A stretch of DNA of 53,029 nucleotides from Lachnospiraceae bacterium (GTDB lineage Bacteria > Bacillota > Clostridia > Lachnospirales > Lachnospiraceae). Under the pieces are notes generated by a model. It had not been told where the DNA came from. It worked only from the letters and a program-made list of their open reading frames with translations, and ran no database searches. A program made the position numbers and the translations under genes. Of this stretch, positions 8,227 to 16,711 are shown in pieces (within the stretch, counting starts at the first letter, position 1; each line of letters begins with the position of its first letter). Location: contig JAFYDI010000095.1 of assembly GCA_017544835.1 (NCBI GenBank), forward strand, positions 1 through 53,029, in the 5' to 3' direction.

Positions 8227-10164
8227 TTAATTCTTCCTGGCTTTTAAATCTCGTTTATTCGAATACATCTTTTTGTCGGCTTCAAGTAGGAGCTTTTCAA
8301 GGTCGTCCCAATTGCTCGGAACCTTAAAGGCGGTACCGATACCGCAGTCAAGCTTGTAGGGCTTACCGTCTGTGGCATTGGCCTCATCAAGTTCGGCGCG
8401 AATCGACTCTATACAAATCCTGCTCTGCTCCTCCGCATCAAATGATGCAAAGACAATAGCAAATTCATCGCCGCCAAAGCGTGCACACACACTTCTCTTT
8501 ACCCTTGAATCAAGTATAATCTCGCCGATTTTGGAAAGAGCAAAGTCTCCTTCCGTATGACCGTAAGTATCATTTATGCCCTTAAGACCGTTCATATCTA
8601 TCGAAATAGCACACAGGGTCTTACCTGTCTCTATCGCATCATTCATAATCTCTTCCACGTGACGATAGAATCCACGGCGGTTTAGAAGCTTGGTAAGCTG
8701 GTCGATACAGAATTTGTTCTGCTGGTCTATCTTCTCTTTGTGCGACTCAAATATCTGATTTAAGTTGTTGACAAAGGCAAGTAACAGGAAATACTGCATG
8801 TTCTCGGGATCGAAGTTGCACATTACATAGCCGATGGTCGAGCCCTGAGCATACGTGGGAACGAATAATGCCACTCCCGACTTTTTAATAATTGTATCAA
8901 GGTCGTAGAGCAGATCCTCTCGTCTTGCCGTAAGCTGGTTGGTAAATACACCGTCACGAATAGTAATTGCTACACGCATGTTGTCGGTGTAGTGCTGAAC
9001 AGCATTCTCTCTGTCTCCGATCGGAACATTGGGCCAGATCTCGAGGTCATCTCGCAGGAAATCGTCGTTTATGTATAAGTCAAAATCTGCGGGGAAATAT
9101 CTGTCTGCAATATAGAACAATTCACCCCAGCAGCCATACATATCGTTAAGTGCGGAAAGACGTGAAATCTTCTCCCAAAGAAGCTGAATATTGGCCTCTA
9201 AATCTCTCTGACTTCTGTGAGCTTCGAAAGCCTTAATACCCACATTTCTGATGCCTTCAAGAAATACGTTGTGATATAAGCATCCGCAGGACTGACCTTC
9301 TCTGAACTTACAGCTTACTATGTATTCATCGTCAACTCTCTCGCCTCGAAGGAACTTGTCCATAAGGTCAACAGCAACCTCGGCAGCCTCATCCACATTA
9401 TAAATGGATGTCGCAAGTCTCGGATAGTGGAACTTCTCAAGTTCAATACCGTCAAAGCCTGATACCAGCACATCGTCCGGCACATTAAGACCGGCGTTGC
9501 GAAGCTTACGGCAGGCTTCCATAGCCATTAAGTCATTGGCGCAGATGATGGCATCAATCTTCTTACCGGAGTCTAAGAATCTGTCCATAACCTCATCGGT
9601 AGGAATCTCCCAGAAATCACCGTATCCTATACGGTCTTCCTCAACCGGAATGTTATTCTCCGCCATAACGCGTCTGAATACCGCAAGTCTCTCTTCGGAG
9701 TAAGGATTACCCTTCTGACCTGCAATAAAATTAACGTTTTTAACCCCGTGATACTCAATAATATGACGCACCACAAGCTCAAAAGAATTGGCAAAATCAA
9801 TTCTAACGGTAACGCAATCCTTAAGCGCTTCGTTTAAAGATACACAGAACGTACCCGCTGCGTGGGCCCTTGCCGCAATCCTGTCGGGAATCTTATGGTC
9901 CCTAAAAGAATTGGTCATGATAACAACCGCATCAAACTTGGCGGGGTCGCACAAATTAAATATTTCTTCTTCCGGCTCGGTATTAAAATCGGTCATAAAG
10001 TCTATGGACGAAGAAAACACAAACAGCTTGTACTTCTTGCGTTCACAGACCTGGTTAAAGGCTTTCAAGAAACTAATCTGATCAAGACCGTTAAACTTGG
10101 CCATGCACAAAGCAATGACTCTGGTATCACGGTTAGTCGAGAATTTCATATCTTCCTTCATCAT
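8227..10164 (-). CDS. diguanylate cyclase with LacI-type sugar-binding sensor domain
   Basis: 645 residues. The first 290 or so form a periplasmic-binding-protein fold of the type found in LacI-family repressors (VIALCMAKFNGLDQ, AIICANDLMAMEACRK, VSGFDGIELEKF, then the TSIYNVDEAAEVAVDLM helix), but no helix-turn-helix precedes it and no signal peptide is present, so it should sense a ligand in the cytosol. A helical and GAF-like middle follows, then a GGDEF domain at about 485-645 with the intact catalytic loop RFGGDEFAIVF. It should make cyclic di-GMP in response to a small sugar-like ligand; the ligand is inferred from the position behind the GH51 gene. Two adjacent ATG codons follow AAGGAAG; the exact first one is uncertain. 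Confidence 0.88.
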   Translation of the reverse strand: MMKEDMKFSTNRDTRVIALCMAKFNGLDQISFLKAFNQVCERKKYKLFVFSSSIDFMTDFNTEPEEEIFNLCDPAKFDAVVIMTNSFRDHKIPDRIAARAHAAGTFCVSLNEALKDCVTVRIDFANSFELVVRHIIEYHGVKNVNFIAGQKGNPYSEERLAVFRRVMAENNIPVEEDRIGYGDFWEIPTDEVMDRFLDSGKKIDAIICANDLMAMEACRKLRNAGLNVPDDVLVSGFDGIELEKFHYPRLATSIYNVDEAAEVAVDLMDKFLRGERVDDEYIVSCKFREGQSCGCLYHNVFLEGIRNVGIKAFEAHRSQRDLEANIQLLWEKISRLSALNDMYGCWGELFYIADRYFPADFDLYINDDFLRDDLEIWPNVPIGDRENAVQHYTDNMRVAITIRDGVFTNQLTARREDLLYDLDTIIKKSGVALFVPTYAQGSTIGYVMCNFDPENMQYFLLLAFVNNLNQIFESHKEKIDQQNKFCIDQLTKLLNRRGFYRHVEEIMNDAIETGKTLCAISIDMNGLKGINDTYGHTEGDFALSKIGEIILDSRVKRSVCARFGGDEFAIVFASFDAEEQSRICIESIRAELDEANATDGKPYKLDCGIGTAFKVPSNWDDLEKLLLEADKKMYSNKRDLKARKN

Positions 10165-10193
10165 ACTTCCTTTTGTATTTACTCCGCCTCTTA

Positions 10194-10207
10194 AAGACTA
10201 TAGTCTT
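10194..10207. repeat. 14-bp perfect palindrome between GH51 and GGDEF genes
   Basis: AAGACTA followed directly by TAGTCTT overlaps the GH51 stop and ends about 30 bases before the GGDEF gene start. It could be a processing hairpin or an operator. No T-run follows, so it is not a terminator. Confidence 0.35.
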
Positions 10208-11804
10208 ATTTGGTAAAAGTAAGCACATTCCAGGAAAGGGGCTTAACGTGCGTGGTAAATACACCGCTTTCAAGCTTACCTTCCTTATTCTCCTTGGGAA
10301 CTATGATGTCCTCTCCATAGGCATTCTTAGCATCAAAATCGGGAGAATAAATTTCGACATGCTCATAAGAATTATAACCCTCAAAGCCCTTAATATCAAG
10401 GTCAATCGGATACTCTTGCGTCTCACTTCTGTTTATTACAAAAACAGTGAGTCTGTCATGTTCCTTATCCCATGCGGACGCGGAATCGATGTAGTTAACG
10501 CCTTCCTTGCCTGTGTACTGTGAAGTATCGTCAATAGCGTAACCGGGCATATCGTAAGTCTCGCTGTCGACCTTGGTCTCCATGGAAATACCGCGTGCAA
10601 AGTCGATAAGCTGCTTGAAAGCGTAGTGAGAAGCAGTCTTCCACACATGGTCGTGGTTGGAGGCACACAATGCGCCGAGGCCGCCTGTCATACAGCCCAC
10701 CTTAACAACATCCGCATGACGAAGAAGTGCCAGCTGAATGGATGCCATCGAAAGAAGGTGCAGCATATCTCCGCCCGGGAACACTCTGTCGTTCATGTTG
10801 TCGGGATCGTGAAGAATGTACTCTCTCTCAGGGTTGAATCTGTAGTGAGTTCTTGCCATATTGTAACGGCCGTAGCCGGGATTAAGCGGTGCGAAAGGTC
10901 TTACCATAGCGCCGTATTCGTCAAAAGAAATCTTAACTTTCTTGGGCGAACGATGCTTGGAAGCCACGTATTCAATCATGGCGGCCTCAGTGTTAATGAA
11001 ATCCTCGTAGTAGAGCGAACCGCCGAGAAGTGACTTGATATCGCCGGGCTGTGCGCTGTGATAATGGTGAACGGAAAGGTAGTCTACGGTGTCATAGCAC
11101 TGATCGAGTACTTTCTCGTCCCACTCGGGGAAGTGCTCCATGAAAGGTGCTGAAGAACCGCATACTGCAGTCTCTATGGATGCGTCAATCCACTTCATGG
11201 CCTTGGAAGCCTCGTTGCATAATACGCCGTAGCCGCGAGGGTCTTTCTCCCAGGAGCCAAGCTGCCAGGGACCATCCATTTCGTTGCCGAGATAATAAAG
11301 CTTAACCTTGTAAGGGTCTTCGTGCCCGTTCTTGCGGCGAAGGTCCGACCAGTAAGTTCCGCCGGGATGATTGGTATATTCTACAAGGTCCATTGCGTCC
11401 TGCATCTCGCGATGAGTACCGAGATTGATGGTGTACATACTCTCCGTACCAACCTTCTCTGCCCACTGAAGGTACTCGTCGTGACCTACTTCATTGGTGA
11501 TGTACTGATACCATGCGGGATCTAAGTGAACCTTTCTCTCAGACTTGGGTCCGATTGAATCCTTCCACTGCCAAGCGGATACAAAGTTGCCGCCGGGAAG
11601 GCGCACTGCGGGAAGCCCCGTGCCCTTAAGGCCTTCGATAAAGTCGGTTCTAAAGCCCTGCTCATCCGCTGTAGGATGCTTAGGATTGAACATGGTTCCG
11701 TTAACCATGGTTCCGATGGGCTCTAAGAATGCAGAAAAAAGTCTTTCTGAAATTTCCCCGATTTGAAACTCGGGATGAACAGTGATTTTAGCTTTTTTAG
11801 CCAT
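10206..11804 (-). CDS. GH51 alpha-L-arabinofuranosidase
   Basis: 532 residues, no signal peptide, cytoplasmic. It removes arabinofuranosyl side chains from arabinoxylan or arabinan oligosaccharides. The GH51 pattern is clear: an N-terminal RLPGGNF strand, acid/base Glu in YLGNEMDGPW, the VHHYHS histidines and nucleophile Glu in ISFDEYGAM, followed by the C-terminal beta-sandwich. Length matches the roughly 500-residue family. The start follows GGGGG at seven to nine bases. It lies 21 bp behind the MATE gene and 41 bp before the sugar-sensing diguanylate cyclase, which suggests a link between arabinose-side-chain use and cyclic di-GMP signalling. Confidence 0.93.
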   Translation of the reverse strand: MAKKAKITVHPEFQIGEISERLFSAFLEPIGTMVNGTMFNPKHPTADEQGFRTDFIEGLKGTGLPAVRLPGGNFVSAWQWKDSIGPKSERKVHLDPAWYQYITNEVGHDEYLQWAEKVGTESMYTINLGTHREMQDAMDLVEYTNHPGGTYWSDLRRKNGHEDPYKVKLYYLGNEMDGPWQLGSWEKDPRGYGVLCNEASKAMKWIDASIETAVCGSSAPFMEHFPEWDEKVLDQCYDTVDYLSVHHYHSAQPGDIKSLLGGSLYYEDFINTEAAMIEYVASKHRSPKKVKISFDEYGAMVRPFAPLNPGYGRYNMARTHYRFNPEREYILHDPDNMNDRVFPGGDMLHLLSMASIQLALLRHADVVKVGCMTGGLGALCASNHDHVWKTASHYAFKQLIDFARGISMETKVDSETYDMPGYAIDDTSQYTGKEGVNYIDSASAWDKEHDRLTVFVINRSETQEYPIDLDIKGFEGYNSYEHVEIYSPDFDAKNAYGEDIIVPKENKEGKLESGVFTTHVKPLSWNVLTFTK

Positions 11805-11825
11805 AAGTGTATAACCCCCTGAAAA

Positions 11826-13235
11826 TTAATTGTTACCTGTTGTGATTTTCTTAATCCACTTGCCGCTCTGAAGCCTTATTACGCACCAGAAAGTCTTGAT
11901 AATCTGGTCGGATTTAAGGCATACGTAAATCCAGAAAGGCGAAAGCTTGAATACAAAGCCCGCCAGGATTCCGAGAGGAATGGAAACTGCCCAAAGAAAG
12001 ATATTGTCGGCAAGCATCAGTACTTTGGTATCTCCGCCGCCTCTTAATACGCCTTTGGTCATAATACTGTTAGTCGCCTGGAATACGATAACCAGACTGA
12101 TAGCCCACATAAGCTGCTGTGCGATAGCTCGTGCTTCGTCGCTTACGTCTTTAAACGAACGAATAACCGGGTTCTTGGCAATAATGATAAACAAAGCCGA
12201 AACAGTACCGAGCGCAATACCGAGTCCCAAAAACAGCCAGCCCTGGTCCATAGTCTTCTTCCTGTCTCCCATGCCAAGCGTCTGTCCCGTGACAATGGCG
12301 CCTGCCTGGCTTACGCCCTGAATAACGACGGTACTTAGCTGCTGCGTGACCGCCGTAATGGCATTGGCCGATACAAAGGTTGCACCGAGTCGGCCGATTA
12401 CCATGGATACCGAATTGGAACCGATGGCAAGAATCGCATCACTGATAAGTACGGGAATACTGATACGTATATACTCGCCTATCAAAGAGCCGGTGTTCAT
12501 AAACAAATCCTTGATTCTGAAACCGATTCTCTTATCAATAATCAGAAGATATGTAAGGATGCAGACAGCCTCAAATATACGTGCAATCAGGGTTCCCAAA
12601 GCCGCACCCGCAATCTCCATACGGGGAGCTCCGAACTTACCGAAGATAAACGTATAATTGGCTCCCAAGTTGACAAAGAAAGCGCCGATGGAGACAAACA
12701 GCGGGAATCTCACCTCACCGACACTTCTTAAAACAATGGTGCTGACCAAAGAAGAACCGAGGAAAAAGTAAGTTACAACCGACCACTTAAAGTAAATGGA
12801 ACCAAGTCTTATTATCTCGGCTTCGGGTGTGTACATCTTCATAAGAGCGCCCGGAATTACAAGCGTAAGAATCGCAAAAATTGCCGCAAGCGCCAGCGCA
12901 AGCCTTAACATAAGAGCAACCGTCTGCTTAAGCGCATGTCCTGCATTGGCACTTTCTCCGACTATACTGTCATCGTTCGAATTGGAATTCTTCATGCCCC
13001 AGTATCTTGATACAAGCACCGAAGCTCCCATTCCGAGGCCCATACAGAAAATGTGATAAATACTTATAAATGAATTGGCCAAAGAAGTGGCCGAAAGAGC
13101 GTGGTCTCCAAGAGAACCCACCATGATTGTATCAAGCATATTAACGCCGATACTGATTAAACTCTGAAGTGCGATAGGTATTGCTATCGTAAAAACTTTC
13201 CCGTAAAATGCGGAATCTTTCTTGTATAATTTCAT
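11826..13235 (-). CDS. MATE family multidrug/sodium antiporter
   Basis: 469 residues with about 12 hydrophobic segments arranged as two similar halves, each starting with an amphipathic loop of the MATE type (IALQSLISIGVNMLDTIMVGSLG in part, and the second-half ISIPVLISDAILAIGS region). Expected to export cationic drugs or metabolites using a sodium or proton gradient. It is the first gene of the operon with GH51 and the GGDEF protein, so it could move a plant-derived or metabolic compound, but the family is promiscuous and the substrate cannot be assigned. A terminator-like hairpin lies upstream, so its promoter must be within the 35 bases or so before the start, or transcription runs through. 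Confidence 0.88.
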   Translation of the reverse strand: MKLYKKDSAFYGKVFTIAIPIALQSLISIGVNMLDTIMVGSLGDHALSATSLANSFISIYHIFCMGLGMGASVLVSRYWGMKNSNSNDDSIVGESANAGHALKQTVALMLRLALALAAIFAILTLVIPGALMKMYTPEAEIIRLGSIYFKWSVVTYFFLGSSLVSTIVLRSVGEVRFPLFVSIGAFFVNLGANYTFIFGKFGAPRMEIAGAALGTLIARIFEAVCILTYLLIIDKRIGFRIKDLFMNTGSLIGEYIRISIPVLISDAILAIGSNSVSMVIGRLGATFVSANAITAVTQQLSTVVIQGVSQAGAIVTGQTLGMGDRKKTMDQGWLFLGLGIALGTVSALFIIIAKNPVIRSFKDVSDEARAIAQQLMWAISLVIVFQATNSIMTKGVLRGGGDTKVLMLADNIFLWAVSIPLGILAGFVFKLSPFWIYVCLKSDQIIKTFWCVIRLQSGKWIKKITTGNN

Positions 13236-13271
13236 TACTTCGCCTCTATAAACACATAAAAATCAACATAA

Positions 13272-13309
13272 AAAAAGACTACATGAAAATGTTAGCATGC
13301 AGTCTTTTT
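13272..13309 (-). terminator. terminator of the EAL-HDOD gene
   Basis: A 13-bp stem (AAAAGACTGCATG against CATGTAGTCTTTT on the minus strand, one G-U pair) with a 10-base loop and flanking T-run. It separates the EAL-HDOD gene from the MATE operon and would work in both directions. Confidence 0.85.
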
Positions 13310-13356
13310 CGTAAACTTATTATGTATTGCTGTTATCTAGCCATTAATTGCGCATT

Positions 13357-14580
13357 CTATGCGGCATAAATGGTCTTATACCACTTAAGTGCGTCAAGAT
13401 ATGCGGCATATGTTGCGTTCATATCGATGTTTTTAAGCACCATGACACGGGATACTTCTGCCCAGTTTGCGTCCTCGTAAGCTCTCATAAACTTAAGGAC
13501 TTCGCCGAAGTCGCCTTCGCCCTTGACAAGCGCTTTCTCTATAGCTTTTGAAATGTGAACTATCTTAAGAGCTTCCTTCATGGGCTTGTTAAGCACAACA
13601 TCAAGTACAGAGAAAAGTCCCATAAGGAAGAGTTCCTGCGACTGTCCCGCCTGATTAAACAGTGGCGCAAGGTTCTCGGCAAACTTAGCCCTGATAAGCG
13701 AAAGTCTGGTAACTTCGCCGGGGCTGTCTTCACAGAGTTTATTGGTTACCGCGGTGTTAATCCAGCGCTTAAGTTCCTTTTGCCCAAGCATTGCTGCGGC
13801 GTGTCTTATGGAGGTAATCTCCGAATTAACGGACATCCTGTTAACCATCTTTAAAAGTGATACTACAAGAGCGGTATCCCGTCCGATAACGTCCGCCGCC
13901 TTTGTAAGGTCGAAGTCGGGCGCATTCACGATATTCATAAGTTCTATGTACGTCATCTTGACCGGAGCCACGTCGGTCGTGCCTGCGGTAATGGGAATAC
14001 GATAGAACTCGCCCTCGTAATACGTGTAACCGCCCTGAGCCTTTAACTCTTCAAATATCTCCTGAGTCTCTATATTGATGGCGCAAAGCTTAACATTCGG
14101 GAACAATTTGGTGAAATAAATCTTTGCTTTGGAAATGTCGATTCTCTTATGATCGAGCAAAATAAAGTCTAACTTCCCAATTATATCTCTGTAAGCTTCG
14201 AAATCTGCCACAAGAAGCTTTCTTATTGCGAATCTGTAGCCTTTCTTTTTCAGTTCGTCGATTCTTCTTAAGTATTCGGTCTCCGGCTTAACGGTATTGT
14301 CCATAAGAATAACAATACGCTTCGCGGGCGCCTTACACTGTTCTTCTATATCAGCAAATATGGACGCATTATTAACAGGCACGAAAATGTCGGCATCTTT
14401 AGACAATGTTTCGATGCCCGTATTCTCGATAACCTCAAGGCCGTTTATGGTTCCCACTCCCGAATATGCACCTGTTCCAAGCATATGGGGATTTAACAGG
14501 AAATTCTCCTTCTGAGAGAAAAGCGAGAAGGCCTTTACCGCCATATTTTCATCAAACAAAGGTATAAGTGTTGCAAACAT
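13357..14580 (-). CDS. EAL-HDOD domain protein (YuxH type) with degenerate EAL part
   Basis: 407 residues, soluble. The N-terminal 190 residues have the EAL fold only in outline: the ExL metal site is missing, and strands such as FILLDHKRIDI stand where the catalytic lysine/aspartate motif would be. Cyclic di-GMP hydrolysis is therefore unlikely. The C-terminal 200 residues are an HDOD domain (DVIGRDTALVVSLLKMVN, then SIRHAAAMLGQKELKRWI). Proteins of this build are thought to be signalling scaffolds linked to cyclic di-GMP or motility. The start follows GAAGGGAG, and a good promoter lies 30-58 bases upstream. It is monocistronic, with a strong terminator downstream. The nearby GGDEF gene is in the next operon. 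Confidence 0.88.
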   Translation of the reverse strand: MFATLIPLFDENMAVKAFSLFSQKENFLLNPHMLGTGAYSGVGTINGLEVIENTGIETLSKDADIFVPVNNASIFADIEEQCKAPAKRIVILMDNTVKPETEYLRRIDELKKKGYRFAIRKLLVADFEAYRDIIGKLDFILLDHKRIDISKAKIYFTKLFPNVKLCAINIETQEIFEELKAQGGYTYYEGEFYRIPITAGTTDVAPVKMTYIELMNIVNAPDFDLTKAADVIGRDTALVVSLLKMVNRMSVNSEITSIRHAAAMLGQKELKRWINTAVTNKLCEDSPGEVTRLSLIRAKFAENLAPLFNQAGQSQELFLMGLFSVLDVVLNKPMKEALKIVHISKAIEKALVKGEGDFGEVLKFMRAYEDANWAEVSRVMVLKNIDMNATYAAYLDALKWYKTIYAA

Positions 14581-14609
14581 GTGCGCATTCTCCCTTCATT
14601 GTACTTTCA

Positions 14610-14638
14610 ATTATACATTACATTCTGCGAATTAACAA
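14610..14638 (-). promoter_or_regulatory. promoter of the EAL-HDOD gene
   Basis: Minus-strand TTGTTA and TATAAT separated by 17 bases, giving a leader of about 23 bases before the ATG. Confidence 0.65.
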
Positions 14639-14793
14639 AATATTTTTTTATTGTTTGAATATTTTCTAAAAACTTGAATTTTTCGGATTCTTGCTTTTTT
14701 TCGACAAATCAACTCCAGCTACCCCTCTCGGCTTTCTTTGGCCTAACTGCAATGTATACTTGCGAAATAGTCGCGAACAAATGCATATATCAT

Positions 14794-14822
14794 TTGGTTT
14801 TTGCGCGAAAAAATAGTATGAT
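14794..14822 (+). promoter_or_regulatory. promoter of the DUF3795-GNAT gene
   Basis: TTGGTT and TATGAT separated by 17 bases, about 30 bases before the start codon, with GAGAGAGG as ribosome site between them and the ATG. Confidence 0.55.
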
Positions 14823-14855
14823 ATATAAAATAATCTATTTATTGAGAGAGGCTAT

Positions 14856-15620
14856 ATGATTGATTTCACTACCATAACCGCATGCGGTGAGTGCTGCGTG
14901 GGGTGTGCTAAGAAGATAGAGGGATTGTGTCCTGGGTGCCTGGAGGCGGATGGAAAGGTGCCGGAGTGGGCGCAGTCCGGAGTGTGCAAGGTGCACGCTT
15001 GCGCTAAGGAGCATGGGGTGCAGTTCTGCGGAATTTGTGGGGAGTTTCCGTGCGAGAAGCTGCCTACGATGACTTCTTGGAATTCGGGAATTGTGGAGCA
15101 CCAGACGCAATTGCGGGATGAATACCTTAAGCAGAATAATATATATGTCAGGCGGGCGGTTAAAGATGATGTAGCATCCATCGCTGAAATACTCGTTGAA
15201 GACTGGAAAATCGCTTATGACGGAATAATAGACAGAGATTTTCTTGATTCCATGAACGCAGAGGATCGATATCAGATAGAAGTCAAGCGTTATGATAAGC
15301 AATTTGTGGCAACCGACGGCACCCGCGTCCTTGGATATTCCTGGCTTGAGCCTGCAGATGATGAGGCCGCAGACTGCGAGGTCATTGCTTTGTACGTAAG
15401 ATACTCCGAAAGGAAGAACGGTATCGGACGAACACTACTGTCTCATGCTTTTAACCACTTTAGGAAGCTTGGAAAGCACAAAATTATTATCTGGTGCTTA
15501 AAAGACAACGTCGAATCCAGAAAATTCTATGAGAGAATGGGTGGCAAGGAATATCGTATCGACACACATAAATGGGGCGACAAAGACTATGTTATTGTGT
15601 CGTATCTCTACGATTTGTAG
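14856..15620 (+). CDS. DUF3795 cysteine-rich domain fused to a GNAT acetyltransferase
   Basis: 254 residues in one open frame. Residues 1-90 form a DUF3795-type zinc-binding-like domain with nine or so cysteines in pairs (CGECCVGC, CPGC, CKVHAC, FCGICGEFPC). Residues 92-254 are a GNAT fold: an IYVRRAVKDD start, VIALYVRYSERKNGIGRTLL as the acetyl-CoA loop region, and a NVESRKFYERMGG helix. The acetyl acceptor is unknown. The 5' half, about 14930-15060, uses G-rich codons (GGG, GTG, TGC) unlike the A/T-rich 3' half and the neighbours, which suggests that the two modules were joined recently. It is the first gene of a plus-strand group with the short peptide and the flavodoxin-fold gene. Confidence 0.85.
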   Translation: MIDFTTITACGECCVGCAKKIEGLCPGCLEADGKVPEWAQSGVCKVHACAKEHGVQFCGICGEFPCEKLPTMTSWNSGIVEHQTQLRDEYLKQNNIYVRRAVKDDVASIAEILVEDWKIAYDGIIDRDFLDSMNAEDRYQIEVKRYDKQFVATDGTRVLGYSWLEPADDEAADCEVIALYVRYSERKNGIGRTLLSHAFNHFRKLGKHKIIIWCLKDNVESRKFYERMGGKEYRIDTHKWGDKDYVIVSYLYDL

Positions 15621-15698
15621 GTTACTCAACACTTTATCACAGGTGCGAAATACAAGAAAAGGCAAGCGGTTTAATCGCCTTCCGGGAGGGATACATCT

Positions 15699-15800
15699 AT
15701 GGAAACATTACTTGGAATCTTAGCTGATATTGCTGAAGTTTTTGTTGATTTCTGGGTAAACAAAATAGTCGAAAAATTTTCAAGGAAAAAGAAGAAATAG
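15699..15800 (+). CDS. 33-residue amphipathic peptide with basic tail
   Basis: A short open frame with a strong ribosome site (GGGAGGG) eight bases before its ATG. The peptide begins METLLGILADIAEV, continues with a hydrophobic/aromatic stretch (FVDFWVNKIV) and ends in a run of lysines and arginine. It could form one amphipathic or membrane-associated helix. The stop is 3 bases before the ATG of the flavodoxin-fold gene, so translation is probably coupled. Size and charge recall small membrane peptides or type I toxin peptides, but no antitoxin RNA is evident. Function unknown. Confidence 0.6.
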   Translation: METLLGILADIAEVFVDFWVNKIVEKFSRKKKK

Positions 15801-15803
15801 ACT

Positions 15804-16343
15804 ATGTTGAAAACTACTATCATCTCATTCAGTTCAAGAGCTGACGGAAATTGCGGACAAATAGGGAGGTTTATACAATCTCGTGTTGCGGATTCTGTTC
15901 TTTTTTCTTTTGCCGATTTCGAAATACATGCCTGCGGCAGGTGTTCGTATGAATGCTTTGTGAATCGTGAAGCCTGTCCTAATGTGAACGATATGGAGAT
16001 TACATTACTTGAGGCTGTTGTAAATAGTGATATAACATACTTTATCCTGCCCAATTACTGCGACTATCCTTGTGCCAATTTCTTTATATTCAACGAACGC
16101 AGTCAATGCTTCTTCCAAGGAAAGCCCGATTTACTCGACGCTTATCTGAAGGTGCCCAAGCGAGCCATTGTCATCAGCAACACAGATGAAGACAATTTCC
16201 GAAAAGCACTGTCTTACCAGTCAGAAGCCGAGCCTGATATACTGTTTTTGTCTGCCAAAAAATACGGCAAGAAAAGTATTGCAGGCGACTTATTGTCAAG
16301 CGAAGCTGTCGTGTCCGAATTGACGCGATATATTAATTCTTAA
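15804..16343 (+). CDS. flavodoxin-fold NAD(P)H-dependent oxidoreductase-like protein
   Basis: 179 residues. The opening strand and loop (TTIISFSSRADGNCGQI) match the FMN phosphate-binding loop of NADPH-dependent FMN reductase-like proteins, in which a Ser/Arg-Gly-Asn stretch is typical. A CGRCSYECF cysteine pair plus AC in the next loop recalls the cluster-binding region of iron-sulfur flavoproteins, though the spacing is not the classic one. The FILPNYCDYP region corresponds to the second flavin loop. Expected to be a cytosolic flavin-binding redox protein with unknown partner. It follows the 33-residue peptide by 3 bp and ends before a plus-strand terminator. Confidence 0.7.
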   Translation: MLKTTIISFSSRADGNCGQIGRFIQSRVADSVLFSFADFEIHACGRCSYECFVNREACPNVNDMEITLLEAVVNSDITYFILPNYCDYPCANFFIFNERSQCFFQGKPDLLDAYLKVPKRAIVISNTDEDNFRKALSYQSEAEPDILFLSAKKYGKKSIAGDLLSSEAVVSELTRYINS

Positions 16344-16378
16344 TAGTTTCTTTGAAAGAGATACTATATAGTTCAAAT

Positions 16379-16414
16379 GCAATCAGCCCTGTATCGGGCA
16401 TGTGGTTGCTTTTT
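16379..16414 (+). terminator. terminator of the flavodoxin-fold gene
   Basis: Stem GCAATCA with GCCC paired to GGGC and TGGTTGC (a 3-base bulge and one G-U pair), followed by TTTTT. It starts 36 bases after the stop. Confidence 0.75.
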
Positions 16415-16430
16415 CACGAAAAACGCGAAG

Positions 16431-16672
16431 TAACACGCGGATTGACACATTTTTCAATTTCGCATGCATATTTTGCAAGAATCAAACACGCAAAATTGAA
16501 CTAATCTGTATTTCGCATGTATATCGGACACGCAATTATGCATTTGAGTCAACTTCGCGTGTCATCAAGTCAGAAATCAGACACGCATATTTGAAATGAA
16601 GTTCATTTCGCATGTCAGCAAAAGAAAAAATAACACGCAACCTTGAGTCTTATGTACCAAGTTGCGTGTTTT
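16431..16672. repeat. array of five related hairpins with CACGC-type arms
   Basis: The stretch between convergent genes holds five imperfect inverted repeats of 36-41 bases, starting near 16432, 16485, 16527, 16580 and 16632. Left arms read AACACGCGG, AACACGCAA, GACACGCAA, GACACGCAT, AACACGCAA. Right arms read TTTCGCATG, TTTCGCATGT, CTTCGCGTGTC, TTTCGCATGTC, GTTGCGTGTT. Loops differ but often contain TTGA and TCAA near the arms. In copies 1-4 the mismatches on the plus strand become G-U pairs on the minus strand, so an RNA read leftward would fold best. The fifth copy is perfect and flanked by T-runs on both strands, so it can end transcription in both directions. No coding sequence is supported in this stretch. 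Confidence 0.75.
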
Positions 16673-16674
16673 TA
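16632..16674. terminator. bidirectional terminator (fifth hairpin of the array)
   Basis: AACACGCAAC and TTG pair with CAAG and TTGCGTGTT with a single bulged base. TTTTT follows on the plus strand and ATTTTTTC on the minus strand. It stands between the convergent flavodoxin-fold and glycerate kinase genes. Confidence 0.75.
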
Positions 16675-16711
16675 TTTCAATATAGGTGCCATAATGGCCA
16701 CAAAAAGTGGG

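Noticed and set aside
16431-16672. CRISPR array
   Set aside because: The repeated parts are two arms of imperfect hairpins with short variable loops, not constant repeats with regular spacers, and no cas gene is near.
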